Shown: positions 32,636 through 42,125, counted from the first letter of the stretch. The stretch is DNA of 64,000 nucleotides from Sinomonas gamaensis (GCF_005876955.1 NZ_SSCL01000008.1:124001-188000); one strand, 5' to 3'. Numbers and translations: made by a program. Notes: generated by a model not told the origin, from the letters alone.

Positions 32636-34750
32636 TCAGCTCGCGCTATGCCGTCCTCGCGTCGCGATGTACAGCGCTGCTTCCTTCTGAAGCTGCCGCT
32701 CCGCGTCCAGCTCACGCTGGATCTCCGCGAGCGTTCCCGCCGCGTTGTCCTGGCGCTCCGCCGTCGCCCGCTGCTGTGCGGCGAGGTCCTGCTGGGCCAC
32801 GAGCTGGTCGGAGATCCGCGACATGAGGGTGGCGAGCTTGGCCTGCTGCACTGCGAGGAGACGCTGAGTCTCCTGCAGCGCGGCCAGCGTCTCGGCCGTA
32901 GTCTGCGGTGCCTCCGCCTCCGACAGCCGCCCTTCGGCGTCGGCGAGCAGGAGCTGGAGCTCGCTGTCCATCTGAGTGCCTTCCTCCAGCTGACTGCCCT
33001 CAGAGGAGCGGGCGAGGGCCGCGCGCACCGCTGCCCGGCGCGCGGGGGTCATGCGGGGCGAGTCCGACGACGGCGGGCCAGCAGGCTCGGCGAGGTCGCC
33101 GTCGTCGTCAGCTGCCTTGAGTCCGTCCGCAACAACGGCGGGTGCGGGCACGGCGGCGGGCTCGGAGCCGACGTCGACCATCGACTGCGCCACCGACTCC
33201 GCTGCCTGCTCGGTCGGCTTGCTGATGTCCACGGTGCGGCGCAGCGGGACCTCCTTGATGAAGAGGACCGCGATGAGCGAGACGATCGCGATGATGCCGG
33301 CAATGAGGAACGCCTGCGCGGAGGCGTCGCCGAACGCGCCGCGAACGATCTCCGCGATGGGGCCGGGCATGTCCTTGATGTCCATGCTCGCTCCGGTGCT
33401 TGATCCGGCCGGGACCTTGATGCCGTGCGAGGCGAGGCCGCTCGAGATGAGGTCCGTGGAGCGGTTGTTGAGGACCGCACCGAGGACGGACACGCCAACC
33501 GCGCCGAAGACGGAGCGGAAGAAGGCGACGGTCGAGCTCGCAGAGCCGATGTCCGCCGCGCGGACCGTGTTCTGGACGCCCAGGACCAGGTTCTGCATCG
33601 TCATGCCGAGGCCCAGGCCCAGGACGGCCATGTAGATGCCGGTGAGCCAGAGCTCGGTCGTGTGGTCGATCGTGCCCAGGAGCACCATGCCCACGACCGT
33701 GAGAGCCGACCCGAGGATGAGGAACCGCTTCCACTTGCCGAAGCGCGTGATGAGCTGGCCCGAAGCCACGGAGCCTATGAAGTTGCCCGCGATCATCGGG
33801 AGGGTCAGGAGACCGGCCTCAGTCGGCGTGGCGCCGCGAGCGACCTGGAAGTACTGGCCGATGAAGGACGAGGACGCGAACATCGCCACGCCGATAGCGG
33901 CGGAAGCGACGATGCTGAGGGCCGTGGTGCGCTCGGCGACGATCTTGAGCGGGATGATCGGCTGGGCGACCTTTGCCTCGACAACGAGCAAGAGGATGAG
34001 GCCGACGACGGCGCCCCCCACCATGGCGAGGGTCTGCCAGGACCACCAGTCGAAGTAGTCAGCCTTGCCGGCGAACGAGACCCAGATGAGGAGCGTGCTG
34101 ACGGAAGCGGTGAGGAGCACGGTGCCGAGCCAGTCGATCTTGGCGGGACGGCGGACGTGCTTGATCTTGAGCGTGGCCTGGATGAGGAACAGCGAGATCA
34201 CCGCGAGCGGCACGCAGACGAAGAACGTCCAGCGCCAGCCGAGCGGCGAGTCCACGATGAACCCGCCCAGAAGCGGGCCGCCCGCGGTGCCGACGGCGAG
34301 GACTGCGCCCATGTAGCCGGAGTACTTGCCGCGCTCGCGCGGTGGGATCATGGTGCCGATGATGGCCTGGGCCAGAGCCGTGAGGCCGCCCATGCCGATG
34401 CCCTGGACCACGCGGGCGCCGATCATCGACGGAATGTCCTGCGAGAAGCCCGCGACGACCGAGCCGACCACGAAGATCACGATGTTCAGCTGCGTCAGGA
34501 GCTTCTTGTTGAAGAGGTCCGCGAGCTTGCCCCAGATCGGCACGGTGACGGCGTTCGCCAGAAGCGCGGCCGTGATCACCCACGCGAAGTCGGTCTGGGT
34601 GCCCTTGAGGTCGGCCATGATGGTCGGGAGCGCGTTCGAGACGATGGTGCTCGAGAGGATCGCCGTGAAGAATGCGGCGAGGAGGCCGGTGAGGGCCTCA
34701 AGGATCTGACGGTGGCTCATCTGCGGAGCCGCAACATCAGCGTGCTGCAA
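32636..34750 (-). CDS. DHA2-family (EmrB/QacA) MFS efflux pump with coiled-coil C-terminal extension
   Basis: A 704-residue proton-driven drug exporter with 14 hydrophobic segments in the first 520 residues. DHA2 motifs are present: 'TIVSNALPTIMADL', 'WGKLADLFNKK', 'GARVVQGIGMGGLTALAQA' and 'PRERGKYSGYMGAVLAVGT' (motif C area). The last 180 residues are soluble: a Pro/Ala/Asp-rich hinge, then a Gln/Ala/Glu-rich coiled coil ('QQAKLATLMSRISDQLVAQQ'). This tail is absent from ordinary EmrB proteins. The start is TTG 34750, where AGAAGGAGG lies six bases upstream, overlapping the 3' end of the marR gene by 14 bases; an earlier TTG at 34780 has no ribosome binding site. Confidence 0.9.
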   Translation of the reverse strand: MQHADVAAPQMSHRQILEALTGLLAAFFTAILSSTIVSNALPTIMADLKGTQTDFAWVITAALLANAVTVPIWGKLADLFNKKLLTQLNIVIFVVGSVVAGFSQDIPSMIGARVVQGIGMGGLTALAQAIIGTMIPPRERGKYSGYMGAVLAVGTAGGPLLGGFIVDSPLGWRWTFFVCVPLAVISLFLIQATLKIKHVRRPAKIDWLGTVLLTASVSTLLIWVSFAGKADYFDWWSWQTLAMVGGAVVGLILLLVVEAKVAQPIIPLKIVAERTTALSIVASAAIGVAMFASSSFIGQYFQVARGATPTEAGLLTLPMIAGNFIGSVASGQLITRFGKWKRFLILGSALTVVGMVLLGTIDHTTELWLTGIYMAVLGLGLGMTMQNLVLGVQNTVRAADIGSASSTVAFFRSVFGAVGVSVLGAVLNNRSTDLISSGLASHGIKVPAGSSTGASMDIKDMPGPIAEIVRGAFGDASAQAFLIAGIIAIVSLIAVLFIKEVPLRRTVDISKPTEQAAESVAQSMVDVGSEPAAVPAPAVVADGLKAADDDGDLAEPAGPPSSDSPRMTPARRAAVRAALARSSEGSQLEEGTQMDSELQLLLADAEGRLSEAEAPQTTAETLAALQETQRLLAVQQAKLATLMSRISDQLVAQQDLAAQQRATAERQDNAAGTLAEIQRELDAERQLQKEAALYIATRGRHSAS

Positions 34751-35237
34751 GGGCTTCCTCCTTCTGGTCGTCGTTCTCAAGGGAGGCGGTCCGGGCCGCC
34801 GGCTGGCTGGCCTTCCGCAGGGTGTCGTTGAGGCGCTGCATCGAATCCGTGCACGACATCGCTTCCGATTCCTCCCACCCGGAGAGGAACTCGAGCAGCC
34901 GCGCTGTCCGAGCCTCCTCGACCTCGGCGAGCTTCGCCGTGCCGGCCTCCGTGAGCTCGAGCAGCTGGGCGCGCCGGTCTTCCGGATCCGGACGTCGTGC
35001 TAAGAGCCCCCGCTCCTGGAGTTCGGCGATGTGCCGGCTCAGCACGGGAGCGCTCACATTGAGCTTCTCGGCGATGTCGACAGCACGGCCGCCGAACTCG
35101 CTGATCATGCGGAGCACACCGGCCTCGGCGGCGCCGACCTCGAGTGCCTTGTGCTCATGCGCGAGGCACCGGAGGGTCCGCTGGAGGTCGAAGACAGTGT
35201 GAATCAGCGCTCGGGCTGTCTGCGGTTCGACGGGCAT
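34737..35237 (-). CDS. MarR-family regulator of the DHA2 pump
   Basis: A 166-residue MarR repressor. The winged helix is seen in 'GRAVDIAEKLNVSAPVLSRH' and the wing in 'ARRPDPEDRRAQLLELTEAG', with dimerisation helices at both ends. ATG 35237 has GAGGGAAG upstream. It is the first gene of an operon with the pump, and two operator-like palindromes flank its promoter, so it probably represses itself and the pump until a ligand binds. Confidence 0.9.
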   Translation of the reverse strand: MPVEPQTARALIHTVFDLQRTLRCLAHEHKALEVGAAEAGVLRMISEFGGRAVDIAEKLNVSAPVLSRHIAELQERGLLARRPDPEDRRAQLLELTEAGTAKLAEVEEARTARLLEFLSGWEESEAMSCTDSMQRLNDTLRKASQPAARTASLENDDQKEEALAAR

Positions 35238-35256
35238 GGTCACTTCCCTCGATTGA

Positions 35257-35269
35257 TTGCTTACAGCAA
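35257..35269. promoter_or_regulatory. MarR operator candidate 1
   Basis: TTGCTTACAGCAA, a perfect 5-bp inverted repeat (TTGCT/AGCAA) with a 3-base spacer, directly downstream of the -10 element of the marR promoter. Its centre is about 28 bp from the second palindrome, close to three helical turns. Confidence 0.65.
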
Positions 35270-35297
35270 CTATATATCCAGATGGTTGCTTAGGCAA
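35269..35297 (-). promoter_or_regulatory. promoter of the marR-pump operon
   Basis: On the minus strand a -35 element TTGCCT (35297-35292), a 17-bp spacer and a -10 element TATAGT (35274-35269) are followed by the 32-base leader to ATG 35237. Spacing is ideal for a sigma-70 type promoter. Both operator-like palindromes overlap or touch it. Confidence 0.7.
35286..35297. promoter_or_regulatory. MarR operator candidate 2
   Basis: TTGCTTAGGCAA, a TTGC/GCAA inverted repeat with a 4-base spacer, overlaps the -35 element. It shares the TTGC...GCAA half-sites with the site at 35257. Confidence 0.6.
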
Positions 35298-35343
35298 ACT
35301 AATGTGAGGAAGGCCGCTTAAACGCAAGGCCGCTTAAACCACA

Positions 35344-35392
35344 TTGCGCCGTCACGTCCGCGGGGTGTGACCCTGCGGACGTGACGGCGCAA
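35344..35392. repeat. about 50-bp palindromic repeat, copy 1
   Basis: TTGCGCCGTCACGTCCGC at 35344-35361 pairs perfectly with 35375-35392, and GGG/CCC inside the loop extends the stem. It lies just past the stop of the thiamine-enzyme gene at 35409. The outer 14 bases of each arm and the core recur at 48380-48430, so this is a dispersed element that probably also works as a terminator. Confidence 0.8.
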
Positions 35393-35408
35393 CGAAAGGG
35401 GCGAGGGG

Positions 35409-37115
35409 CTACCGCACCTCGAGATGGGTGGGCGCGAACATCTTCAGCTGCGTCTCCACCACGACGACGTTCGGCCCGTCCGCGGCGAAGCCCTCCTCGA
35501 GCGCCTGCCGCACCTCCTCGGGAGCGACCTTCCGCGCCGGGACGCCGAACGACTCGGCGAGCTTCACGAAGTCGGGCCGCGCGAGCTCGGTCGCGGTCGC
35601 CTTGCCGAAGGCCCCGACCATGTACTCGCGGAGGATGCCGTACCCGCCGTCGTCGACGATGAGCCACGTGACCGGGACATTGTGCTGCCTCGCGGTCGCG
35701 AGCTCGCTGATGGAGTACATCGACGAGCCGTCGCCGGAGACCGCGAGGACGCGCGAGGGCTTGCCGATGGTCGCGAGGCCGACGGCTCCGCCAATCGCGG
35801 CGGGGAAGCCGTACCCGAGGCCGCCGGCGCCCTGCGCGGAATGGAACTGCCCCTGCCTGGCGTCCCAGCAGCTCCAGCCCCAATAGGCGGCGATGGTCAT
35901 GTCCCAGAACGTCTGCATGTCGTCGGGAACCGCGGCCCGGATGTCCGCCATGAAGCGGAGCTCCTTGCCGAGATCCTGGGACTCGAGGCGCGCCCGCACC
36001 TTGGCGAGCGAATCCGCGACGAGCTGCTCCGGCGTGCGCCCATGCCAGTCGGGCTCGAGCGCCCGGCCGCCGCGCTCCCGATCCAGCGCGGCGCCGAGCG
36101 CGGCGTCGAGGGCCGCCAATGCCTGCCCAGCGTCCGCGCGGATGCCGAGGCCGGGGCGGTTGGACTCAAGGACCCGCGGCTCCGCATCGATCTGGATGAT
36201 CCGGCCCCGCGGCTCGAACGTGAAGTAGTTGGACGTCACCTCGCCCAGCGACGAGCCCACGACAACGAGCACGTCCGCGTCCTCGAGGACGTCCGTCATG
36301 TACCGGTCCTCGACCCACGACTGGAGCGAGAGCGGATGCGTCCAGGGGAACGCGCCGTTCCCGCCCGGCGTGCAGATCACGGGGGCGCGGAGACGCTCCG
36401 CGATCGCCAGCAGGGACTTCTCGGCGTGGCCCCGCCGCGTCCCCCCGCCCGCGATGATCGCCGGGCGCTTCGCGGAAGCGAGCCACTTGACGGCCTCGCG
36501 GACCAGCTCGACGCGCGGGGGGTTGTCGGCCGCGACAGCGAGGGCATCCTCGACGGGAGGAACCATGATCGGGTCGAGGAGGACATTCTGCGGGATCTCC
36601 ACCCAGACCGGTCCCTGCGGCGACGAGATCGCGTCGGTCCACGCATCCTGGATCGCCGACGGGATGCCCGAGGCGTGCTGGATGAGGCGCTGGCTCTTCG
36701 TGACGTTGGCCGCCGAGGCCTTCTGGTCGTCGAGCTGATGCAGCATGCCCTTGCGCCGCGCGCCGAGCCCCTCGAGCGGGATCTGGCTCGCGATCACGAC
36801 CATGGGCACGCCCGTCGCATACGCCTCCTGGAGGCCGGCGAGGGAGGTCAGCGCGCCGGGGCCGGTCGAGAGGAAGAGGACGCCGACCTCCCCCGTGGCC
36901 CGCGAGTAGCCATCGGCGGCGAAGGCCGAGTTGTTCTCGACACGGCTCGAGACGAACTTGAGGTTGCCGCGGCCCATTGCGTCGAACAGGCCGAGCGCAT
37001 GCTGGCCCGGAATGCCGAAGACGGTCTTCGCGCCGAGCGCCTCGAGCGTCTCGACGACCAGGTCGCCGCCGTTTCGGTACTGATCCCTCTGCTCAGCCGC
37101 CGACTGGGCGCTCAT
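35409..37115 (-). CDS. thiamine diphosphate-dependent decarboxylase, possibly 5-guanidino-2-oxopentanoate decarboxylase (AruI-like)
   Basis: A 568-residue enzyme of the acetolactate synthase/benzoylformate decarboxylase fold. '[16 protein letters not shown]' starts the PYR domain, the catalytic Glu is Glu60 in SSRVENN, the central FAD/NAD-like domain has '[15 protein letters not shown]', and the PP domain has '[20 protein letters not shown]' with the GDG...N cofactor motif ('IVDDGGYG' follows; the usual second N is D). Automatic labels would say acetolactate synthase. Translational overlap with an agmatinase/guanidinobutyrase-type gene (ATGA) suggests it decarboxylates 2-ketoarginine in the arginine transaminase route. 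That substrate is inference. Confidence 0.85.
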   Translation of the reverse strand: MSAQSAAEQRDQYRNGGDLVVETLEALGAKTVFGIPGQHALGLFDAMGRGNLKFVSSRVENNSAFAADGYSRATGEVGVLFLSTGPGALTSLAGLQEAYATGVPMVVIASQIPLEGLGARRKGMLHQLDDQKASAANVTKSQRLIQHASGIPSAIQDAWTDAISSPQGPVWVEIPQNVLLDPIMVPPVEDALAVAADNPPRVELVREAVKWLASAKRPAIIAGGGTRRGHAEKSLLAIAERLRAPVICTPGGNGAFPWTHPLSLQSWVEDRYMTDVLEDADVLVVVGSSLGEVTSNYFTFEPRGRIIQIDAEPRVLESNRPGLGIRADAGQALAALDAALGAALDRERGGRALEPDWHGRTPEQLVADSLAKVRARLESQDLGKELRFMADIRAAVPDDMQTFWDMTIAAYWGWSCWDARQGQFHSAQGAGGLGYGFPAAIGGAVGLATIGKPSRVLAVSGDGSSMYSISELATARQHNVPVTWLIVDDGGYGILREYMVGAFGKATATELARPDFVKLAESFGVPARKVAPEEVRQALEEGFAADGPNVVVVETQLKMFAPTHLEVR

Positions 37116-38140
37116 TTGGCGCCCGCCGTCGTCCGCTCTCCCGCGGCGCCCTCGCGCTCTGCGCCGACCCCCGCCTTCGGGAGCTCGCTCATCAGGGAGA
37201 CGAGGTCGTAGGCGACGTGGCTCGCAGCCACGCCGGTGATCTCAGCGTGGTCGTAGGCCGGGGAGACCTCGACGACGTCGGCGCCCACGAGGTTGAGGCC
37301 GCGGAGCCCGCGCAGGATCTCGAGGAGCTCGCGGCTCGTGATGCCGCCCGCCTCGGGCGTCCCGGTGCCCGGCGCATGGGCGGGGTCGAGGACGTCGATG
37401 TCCACGGAGACGTAGAGCGGCCGGTCGCCAATGCGGTCGCGGAGCTTCGCCACGGTCTCCCGCACGCCCTGGTAGTAGACGTCGGACGAGGTGACGATGC
37501 CGAAGCCGAAGCGGCGGTCGTCCTCGAGGTCGCGCTTGCCGTAGAGCGGCCCGCGCGTGCCGACGTGGCTCAACGCGTCCGTGTCGAGGATGCCTTCCTC
37601 GACCGCCCGGCGGAACGGCGTGCCGTGGGTGTACTCGGCGCCGAAATAGGTGTCCCACGTGTCGAGATGGGCGTCGAAGTGCAGGAGCGCGACCGGTCCG
37701 CCGGCGCGCTCGGAGGCGGCGCGGAGCAGCGGGAGGGCGATGGTGTGGTCGCCGCCGATCGTCAGGAGGCGCGTGCCCTCGGCCGTGAGGTCAAGAGCGT
37801 TCTGCTGGATCGTCTCGATGGCCTCGTTGATGTTGAACGGGTTGACGGCCATGTCCCCCGCGTCCGCGACTTGGGCCTCTGCGAACGGCGAGAGGTCGAG
37901 CGCGGGGTTGTAGGGGCGGAGCAGGCGGCTCGCCTCGCGCACGTGGTTGGCGCCGAAACGGGCGCCTGGGCGGTAGGAGACGCCGGTGTCGAAAGGAACA
38001 CCGACGACGGCGACATCGGCGTGCGCGACCTGGTCCAGTCGCGGGAGGCGGGCGAACGTCGCCGCGCCGGCGAAACGCGGAATGCGGGATGAGTCGATCG
38101 GGCCGAGATGGTTGTTGTCCTCGATGCGCAGCTCTTCCAA
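37112..38140 (-). CDS. agmatinase/guanidinobutyrase-family ureohydrolase
   Basis: A 342-residue manganese hydrolase. Metal ligands are complete: His132 in GGDHT, Asp156-x-His158-x-Asp160 in [10 protein letters not shown], and Asp247-x-Asp249 in [19 protein letters not shown]. The family splits agmatine, 4-guanidinobutyrate or related compounds into urea and an amine or amino acid; the product with a thiamine decarboxylase next door would be 4-guanidinobutyrate to GABA plus urea. The TTG start is selected because TGGAGGAA precedes it and the family N-terminus begins here; an upstream open stretch to 38260 is not conserved. Confidence 0.88.
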   Translation of the reverse strand: MEELRIEDNNHLGPIDSSRIPRFAGAATFARLPRLDQVAHADVAVVGVPFDTGVSYRPGARFGANHVREASRLLRPYNPALDLSPFAEAQVADAGDMAVNPFNINEAIETIQQNALDLTAEGTRLLTIGGDHTIALPLLRAASERAGGPVALLHFDAHLDTWDTYFGAEYTHGTPFRRAVEEGILDTDALSHVGTRGPLYGKRDLEDDRRFGFGIVTSSDVYYQGVRETVAKLRDRIGDRPLYVSVDIDVLDPAHAPGTGTPEAGGITSRELLEILRGLRGLNLVGADVVEVSPAYDHAEITGVAASHVAYDLVSLMSELPKAGVGAEREGAAGERTTAGAK

Positions 38141-38156
38141 GGTTCCTCCAGAGTTG

Positions 38157-38183
38157 TTGCTGTTGTGACTCAGACTACAGCAA
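38157..38183. promoter_or_regulatory. 7-bp inverted repeat in the ureohydrolase leader
   Basis: TTGCTGT at 38157-38163 and ACAGCAA at 38177-38183 flank 13 bases, just upstream of the ribosome binding site of the gene at 38140. Candidate operator for the divergent pair; the regulator could be the XRE-cupin protein at 40408, which is inference. Confidence 0.35.
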
Positions 38184-38346
38184 AGTTTCCCTTTATGCAC
38201 CCGTTGTTTCCTTCTGGTCCTAATCCGACGGGCTTCCCCGTAGCTCGTCATCTGCGCCACATCGGCATAAGGGATCTATAAAAAGGGGCCGCTTCCACCA
38301 TGCGACGGCCTACGCTCCCCTGCAGAGCCAGCACAAGCAGGGAGCT

Positions 38347-40326
38347 ATGACCACACTGACCAGGCCTCCGGCCGAACCCTCGAATCGAGGCAACCGCCGC
38401 CGCAGCCACAGCTTCCGCACGTGGCTCCTCGAGGGAATGCCGGAGGCTTCCGGCCACCACCCCGGCCCCCACGGCGTTCCAAAAGAGGAGCACAAGCCGT
38501 CCGCGTGGTGGAAGGTCATGTGCCTCACCGGCGTCGACTACTTCTCCACCCTCGGCTACCAGCCCGCCATCGCCGCGCTCGCTGCCGGGCTCCTCGCACC
38601 GATGGCGACCATCATCCTCGTCGTCGTGACGCTCGCGGGCGCTTTGCCGGTGTACCGCCGCGTGGCACGGGAGAGCCACAAGGGCGAGGGCTCCATCGCG
38701 ATGCTCGAACGCCTCATGCCGCGCTGGGGCGGGAAGCTCTTCGTGCTCGCGCTGCTCGGCTTCGCCGCCACCGACTTCATGATCACCATGACCCTCTCGG
38801 CCGCGGACGCGAGCGCCCACCTCATCGAGAACCCCTTCGCGCCCGAGGCGCTGCACGGGCAGCAGGTGACCATCACGCTCGTCCTCATCGCGGCCCTCGG
38901 CGTCGTGTTCCTGCGCGGCTTCCAAGAGGCCATCAATGTGGCCGTCGTGCTGGTCGGGGTGTACCTCGCGCTCAACGCAGTGGTCGTCGTCGTCGGCATC
39001 GGGCACATGCTCACGCAGGGCGCCGCCGTCAGTGACTGGTGGAGCGCGCTCACCACGCAGCACAGCGATCCGCTGCTGATGATCGGGATCGCGCTCATCG
39101 TCTTCCCGAAGCTCGCCCTCGGCCTCTCCGGCTTCGAGACCGGCGTGGCCGTCATGCCCCAGATCAAGGGCCATCCGAGCGACACCGCGGAGAACCCCGC
39201 GGGACGCATCAAGGGCACGCACCAGCTGCTCACCACCGCGGCCGTGATCATGTCCGCGTTCCTCATCACGTCCAGCTTCGTCACAACCGTGCTCATCCCA
39301 GCGGCCGAATTCGAGCCGGATGGGAAGGCCAACGGCCGCGCGCTCGCGTACCTCGCCCACCAGTTCCTCGGCGACGGCTTCGGCACGGTGTACGACGTCT
39401 CGACGATCGCGATCCTCTGGTTCGCCGGTGCCTCCGCAATGGCCGGACTCCTCAACCTCGTGCCACGCTACCTCCCCCGATACGGCATGGCGCCGGCATG
39501 GACCCGGGCCGTCCGGCCGCTCACGCTGGTCTTCACCGCGATCGGCTTCATCATCACCTGGATCTTCAACGCCGACGTCGACGCCCAGGGCGGCGCCTAC
39601 GCCACCGGCGTGCTGGTGCTCATGACCTCAGCCGCCATCGCCGTCACACTCTCGGCACGGCGGAAGAGGCAGATGGGACGCACGTGGTTCTTCGGCGTTG
39701 TCAGCGCCGTGTTCATCTACACGACGATCGCGAACGTCCTCGAACGGCCCGATGGCATCCGGATCGCGGCCCTCTTCATCGTGGGCATCATTGTGGTGAG
39801 CTTCGCCTCCCGCGTCCGGCGCTCGTTCGAGCTCCGAGCCACCCTCGTGCGGCTCGACGAGCAGGCGCTCGAATTCCTCACCGGGATGGACCAAGGACCG
39901 ATCCGCCTCATCGCCCATGAGCCCAAGCGGCTTGACTCCGAGCGCTACCGCGCCAAGCTCGAGCACGCGCGCGCCGCGAACCATCTGCCCGAGTGCGAGG
40001 ACATCCTGTTCATCGAGGTGGTCGTGGACGACAGCTCCGAGTTCGAACAGGAGCTCGAGGTCCACGGCATCAAGCGGCACGGCTTCAAGGTGCTCGAAGT
40101 GCATTCCAACAACGTGCCGAACACCCTCGCAGCCATCCTCCTGCACCTCCGGAACGTCACGGGCCTCATGCCGCACATCTACTTCCGCTGGACAGAGGGA
40201 AACCCGATCGTGAACCTCACGAAGTTCCTGTTCTTCGGGGTCGGCGAGATCGCCCCGGTGACGCGCGAGGTGCTCCGCGAGGCCGAGCCGCGGGTGACCG
40301 AGCGGCCGTGGGTGCACGTGGGGTGA
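38347..40326 (+). CDS. APC-superfamily permease with long cytosolic C-terminal domain
   Basis: A 659-residue membrane protein. A 50-residue charged N-terminus leads to '[20 protein letters not shown]', which is the first APC helix, then about twelve membrane segments ('[19 protein letters not shown]', '[20 protein letters not shown]'). From about residue 495 the protein is soluble for 160 residues ('[20 protein letters not shown]', '[17 protein letters not shown]'), a domain without obvious assignment. Similar actinobacterial proteins are listed as amino acid transporters without proof. ATG 38347 has AGGGAG upstream. It is divergent from the ureohydrolase gene, so a guanidino or polyamine substrate is possible. 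Confidence 0.82.
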   Translation: MTTLTRPPAEPSNRGNRRRSHSFRTWLLEGMPEASGHHPGPHGVPKEEHKPSAWWKVMCLTGVDYFSTLGYQPAIAALAAGLLAPMATIILVVVTLAGALPVYRRVARESHKGEGSIAMLERLMPRWGGKLFVLALLGFAATDFMITMTLSAADASAHLIENPFAPEALHGQQVTITLVLIAALGVVFLRGFQEAINVAVVLVGVYLALNAVVVVVGIGHMLTQGAAVSDWWSALTTQHSDPLLMIGIALIVFPKLALGLSGFETGVAVMPQIKGHPSDTAENPAGRIKGTHQLLTTAAVIMSAFLITSSFVTTVLIPAAEFEPDGKANGRALAYLAHQFLGDGFGTVYDVSTIAILWFAGASAMAGLLNLVPRYLPRYGMAPAWTRAVRPLTLVFTAIGFIITWIFNADVDAQGGAYATGVLVLMTSAAIAVTLSARRKRQMGRTWFFGVVSAVFIYTTIANVLERPDGIRIAALFIVGIIVVSFASRVRRSFELRATLVRLDEQALEFLTGMDQGPIRLIAHEPKRLDSERYRAKLEHARAANHLPECEDILFIEVVVDDSSEFEQELEVHGIKRHGFKVLEVHSNNVPNTLAAILLHLRNVTGLMPHIYFRWTEGNPIVNLTKFLFFGVGEIAPVTREVLREAEPRVTERPWVHVG

Positions 40327-40346
40327 CCCCTCCGCCCTTGATCGAG

Positions 40347-40394
40347 TGCTCCACAAGTGTCGTTTTGAGCTCCCAGAACGACACTTGTGGAGCA
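40347..40394. terminator. bidirectional terminator-like hairpin
   Basis: TGCTCCACAAGTGTCGTT at 40347-40364 pairs perfectly with 40377-40394 around a 12-base loop. It sits between the stops of the convergent permease and XRE-cupin genes. Without a U tract the terminator role rests on position and an 18-bp stem. Its arms do not match the other palindrome families here. Confidence 0.65.
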
Positions 40395-40407
40395 GTCGAT
40401 GAGGGCG

Positions 40408-40983
40408 TTATCGGCTCGCGGCGGGCACCAGGACCCACAGCACGGTGGCCGGATCGTCCGTGGGATTGACCCAGGTGTGCGGCTCGCGCCCCGGGAACGT
40501 GAGGGTATCCCCGGCGGAGAGCTCGTAGCGGTCGTTCGTCATGATCAGCTCGACTCGTCCGCGGACCACGTGAAGCACGTCCACGTCGCAGTCCACGGCA
40601 TACAGCTCGGACTCGCCGGTTCCCCGCGGCTCGATCTCGGCCTGGATGATCTGCAGCCGCCGCTCGGAGCGTGCCGTCAGGAGCCGCTCGACGATCCCCT
40701 CCCCTCCGAGCGAGATGCGCGGCGCCTCGGTGGACCGGGTCAGGTGGGTCTCCGGGGTCGCGAACAGGTCGCCGATCGGGAGCGAGAGAACTTGGCAGAG
40801 TGTCACAAGCGAGGCCACGCTGGGCGAGGATTCGTCACGCTCGACTCGGCTCAGAAAGCCCTTCGAGAGCCCGGCAGCCTCGGCGACCTGCTCGATCGTC
40901 ATGCGTTGCGCTTCACGCGCCGCGCGGATCCTCGAGCCGATGGCGACGGCGACATTGCTGGGCTCGACGGGGAGGGCTTTCAT
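40408..40983 (-). CDS. XRE-family regulator with C-terminal cupin domain
   Basis: A 191-residue regulator. The HTH occupies about 15-70 ('IEQVAEAAGLSKGFLSRVER', 'SPSVASLVTLCQVL') and the cupin effector domain 110-190 ('VLHVVRGRVELIMTND', 'AGDTLTFPGREPHTWVNPTD'). This architecture (PuuR/SutR-like) often senses polyamines, amino acids or sulfur compounds. It is convergent with the APC permease and close to the ureohydrolase genes, so it may govern them. Confidence 0.9.
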   Translation of the reverse strand: MKALPVEPSNVAVAIGSRIRAAREAQRMTIEQVAEAAGLSKGFLSRVERDESSPSVASLVTLCQVLSLPIGDLFATPETHLTRSTEAPRISLGGEGIVERLLTARSERRLQIIQAEIEPRGTGESELYAVDCDVDVLHVVRGRVELIMTNDRYELSAGDTLTFPGREPHTWVNPTDDPATVLWVLVPAASR

Positions 40984-41038
40984 GCGTCGAGTTTACGACA
41001 ACGATCGATGCCTATAAGGAAATCCCAAGCCGCATGAA

Positions 41039-42058
41039 TCAATCGACGAGAACCGCCACACCGCTGAACGCCCCCTGCGCAAGGTCGTCGAGGGCACGGT
41101 CCGCCTCGGCGAAGGGATAGCGGGTCACACTCGCCCGCAGTCGGAGGCGAGCGGCGAGCCGGAACAGATCCTCTCCGTCCTGCCGGGTGTTGGCCGTCAC
41201 CGAGGTCAGTCGCCGCTCGCGGAACAGATGGTCCTGATAGTTCAGCGGCGGGATGTCGCTGAGGTGGATTCCCGCGACAGCGAGTGTCCCACCCTGATCG
41301 AGCCCGGCCAGCGCGATCGGAACCAGATCGCCCGCGGGCGCGAACAGGATCGACGCATCAAGCGGAACCGGGGGCATTCCGTCGGCGGGACCAGCGGAGG
41401 CGGCACCCAGCTCGAGCGCGAGCCGCTGAGCCTCCTCGCCGCGCGTGAGCACATGCACTTCCGCGCCCTGCGCGATGGCGATCTGTGCCGTCAGGTGGGC
41501 GCTCGCGCCGAACCCGTAGATCCCGAGCCGGCCGCCGGGAGGCAGTTCGGCGCGCCGGAGAGCGCGGTAGCCGATGATCCCGGCGCAGAGCAGCGGCGCC
41601 GCCTGCTCGCTGGGCACCTCTTCGGGAATCCGGTAGGCGTACGACGACGGCACAACAGCACAGCGCGCATACCCGCCATCCGCATCCCACCCCGTGAAGA
41701 GGGCGTTCGGGCAGAGGTTCTCGCGGCCGGAGCGGCACCAGCGGCACAAGCCGCAGGTCGACCGGAGCCAGGCGATCCCCACGCGGTCCCCCAGAGCGAA
41801 ACGCGACGCCCCCTCGCCGAGCGCGGAAACCCGTCCGACCACCTCGTGGCCGGGGATGACGTGCGGCAGGTGCTCGGGCAGGTCCCCGTCGATGATGTGC
41901 AGGTCCGTGCGGCAGACTCCGCAGGCCTCGACCTCGACGAGCACCTCCCCCGGCCCCGGCTGGGGAATCGGGCGCTCGACACGCCGTATCCGGCCGGAGC
42001 CTCCTGCCCCGACCGTCTCCCACGCAGCCATCGTCACGGATTGACCTGTCGCGTCCAT
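41039..42058 (-). CDS. zinc-dependent alcohol dehydrogenase (AdhA type)
   Basis: A 339-residue MDR dehydrogenase. Catalytic zinc ligands are in 'ACGVCRTDLH' and 'PGHEVVG'; the structural zinc site 'STCGLCRWCRSGRENLC' has all four Cys. The Rossmann loop is GIYGFGASAH, a variation of GxGxxG. Similar to Geobacillus AdhT-like or mycobacterial AdhA enzymes. ATG 42058 is chosen; MAAWETVG at 42031 is the alternative start. It is divergent from the sodium:solute symporter. Confidence 0.88.
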   Translation of the reverse strand: MDATGQSVTMAAWETVGAGGSGRIRRVERPIPQPGPGEVLVEVEACGVCRTDLHIIDGDLPEHLPHVIPGHEVVGRVSALGEGASRFALGDRVGIAWLRSTCGLCRWCRSGRENLCPNALFTGWDADGGYARCAVVPSSYAYRIPEEVPSEQAAPLLCAGIIGYRALRRAELPPGGRLGIYGFGASAHLTAQIAIAQGAEVHVLTRGEEAQRLALELGAASAGPADGMPPVPLDASILFAPAGDLVPIALAGLDQGGTLAVAGIHLSDIPPLNYQDHLFRERRLTSVTANTRQDGEDLFRLAARLRLRASVTRYPFAEADRALDDLAQGAFSGVAVLVD

Positions 42059-42075
42059 CACATCTACTCTACAAG

Positions 42076-42089
42076 GCAACACCTGTTGC
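42076..42089. promoter_or_regulatory. palindrome in the adh/symporter divergent region
   Basis: GCAACACCTGTTGC, a perfect 6-bp inverted repeat (GCAACA/TGTTGC) with a CC spacer, lies in the 67-bp gap between the two divergent genes. Good candidate for an operator acting on both promoters. Confidence 0.5.
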
Positions 42090-42125
42090 ACCACAGGAAT
42101 CCCCCTGACCGAGAGACCTACCCCC

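Noticed and set aside
35409-37115. IlvB acetolactate synthase of branched-chain amino acid synthesis
   Set aside because: No ilvN or ilvC neighbour; coupled instead to a ureohydrolase gene.
38347-40326. KimA (YdaO) potassium importer
   Set aside because: The first helix and tail differ from what I recall of KimA, so only an APC-superfamily call is safe.
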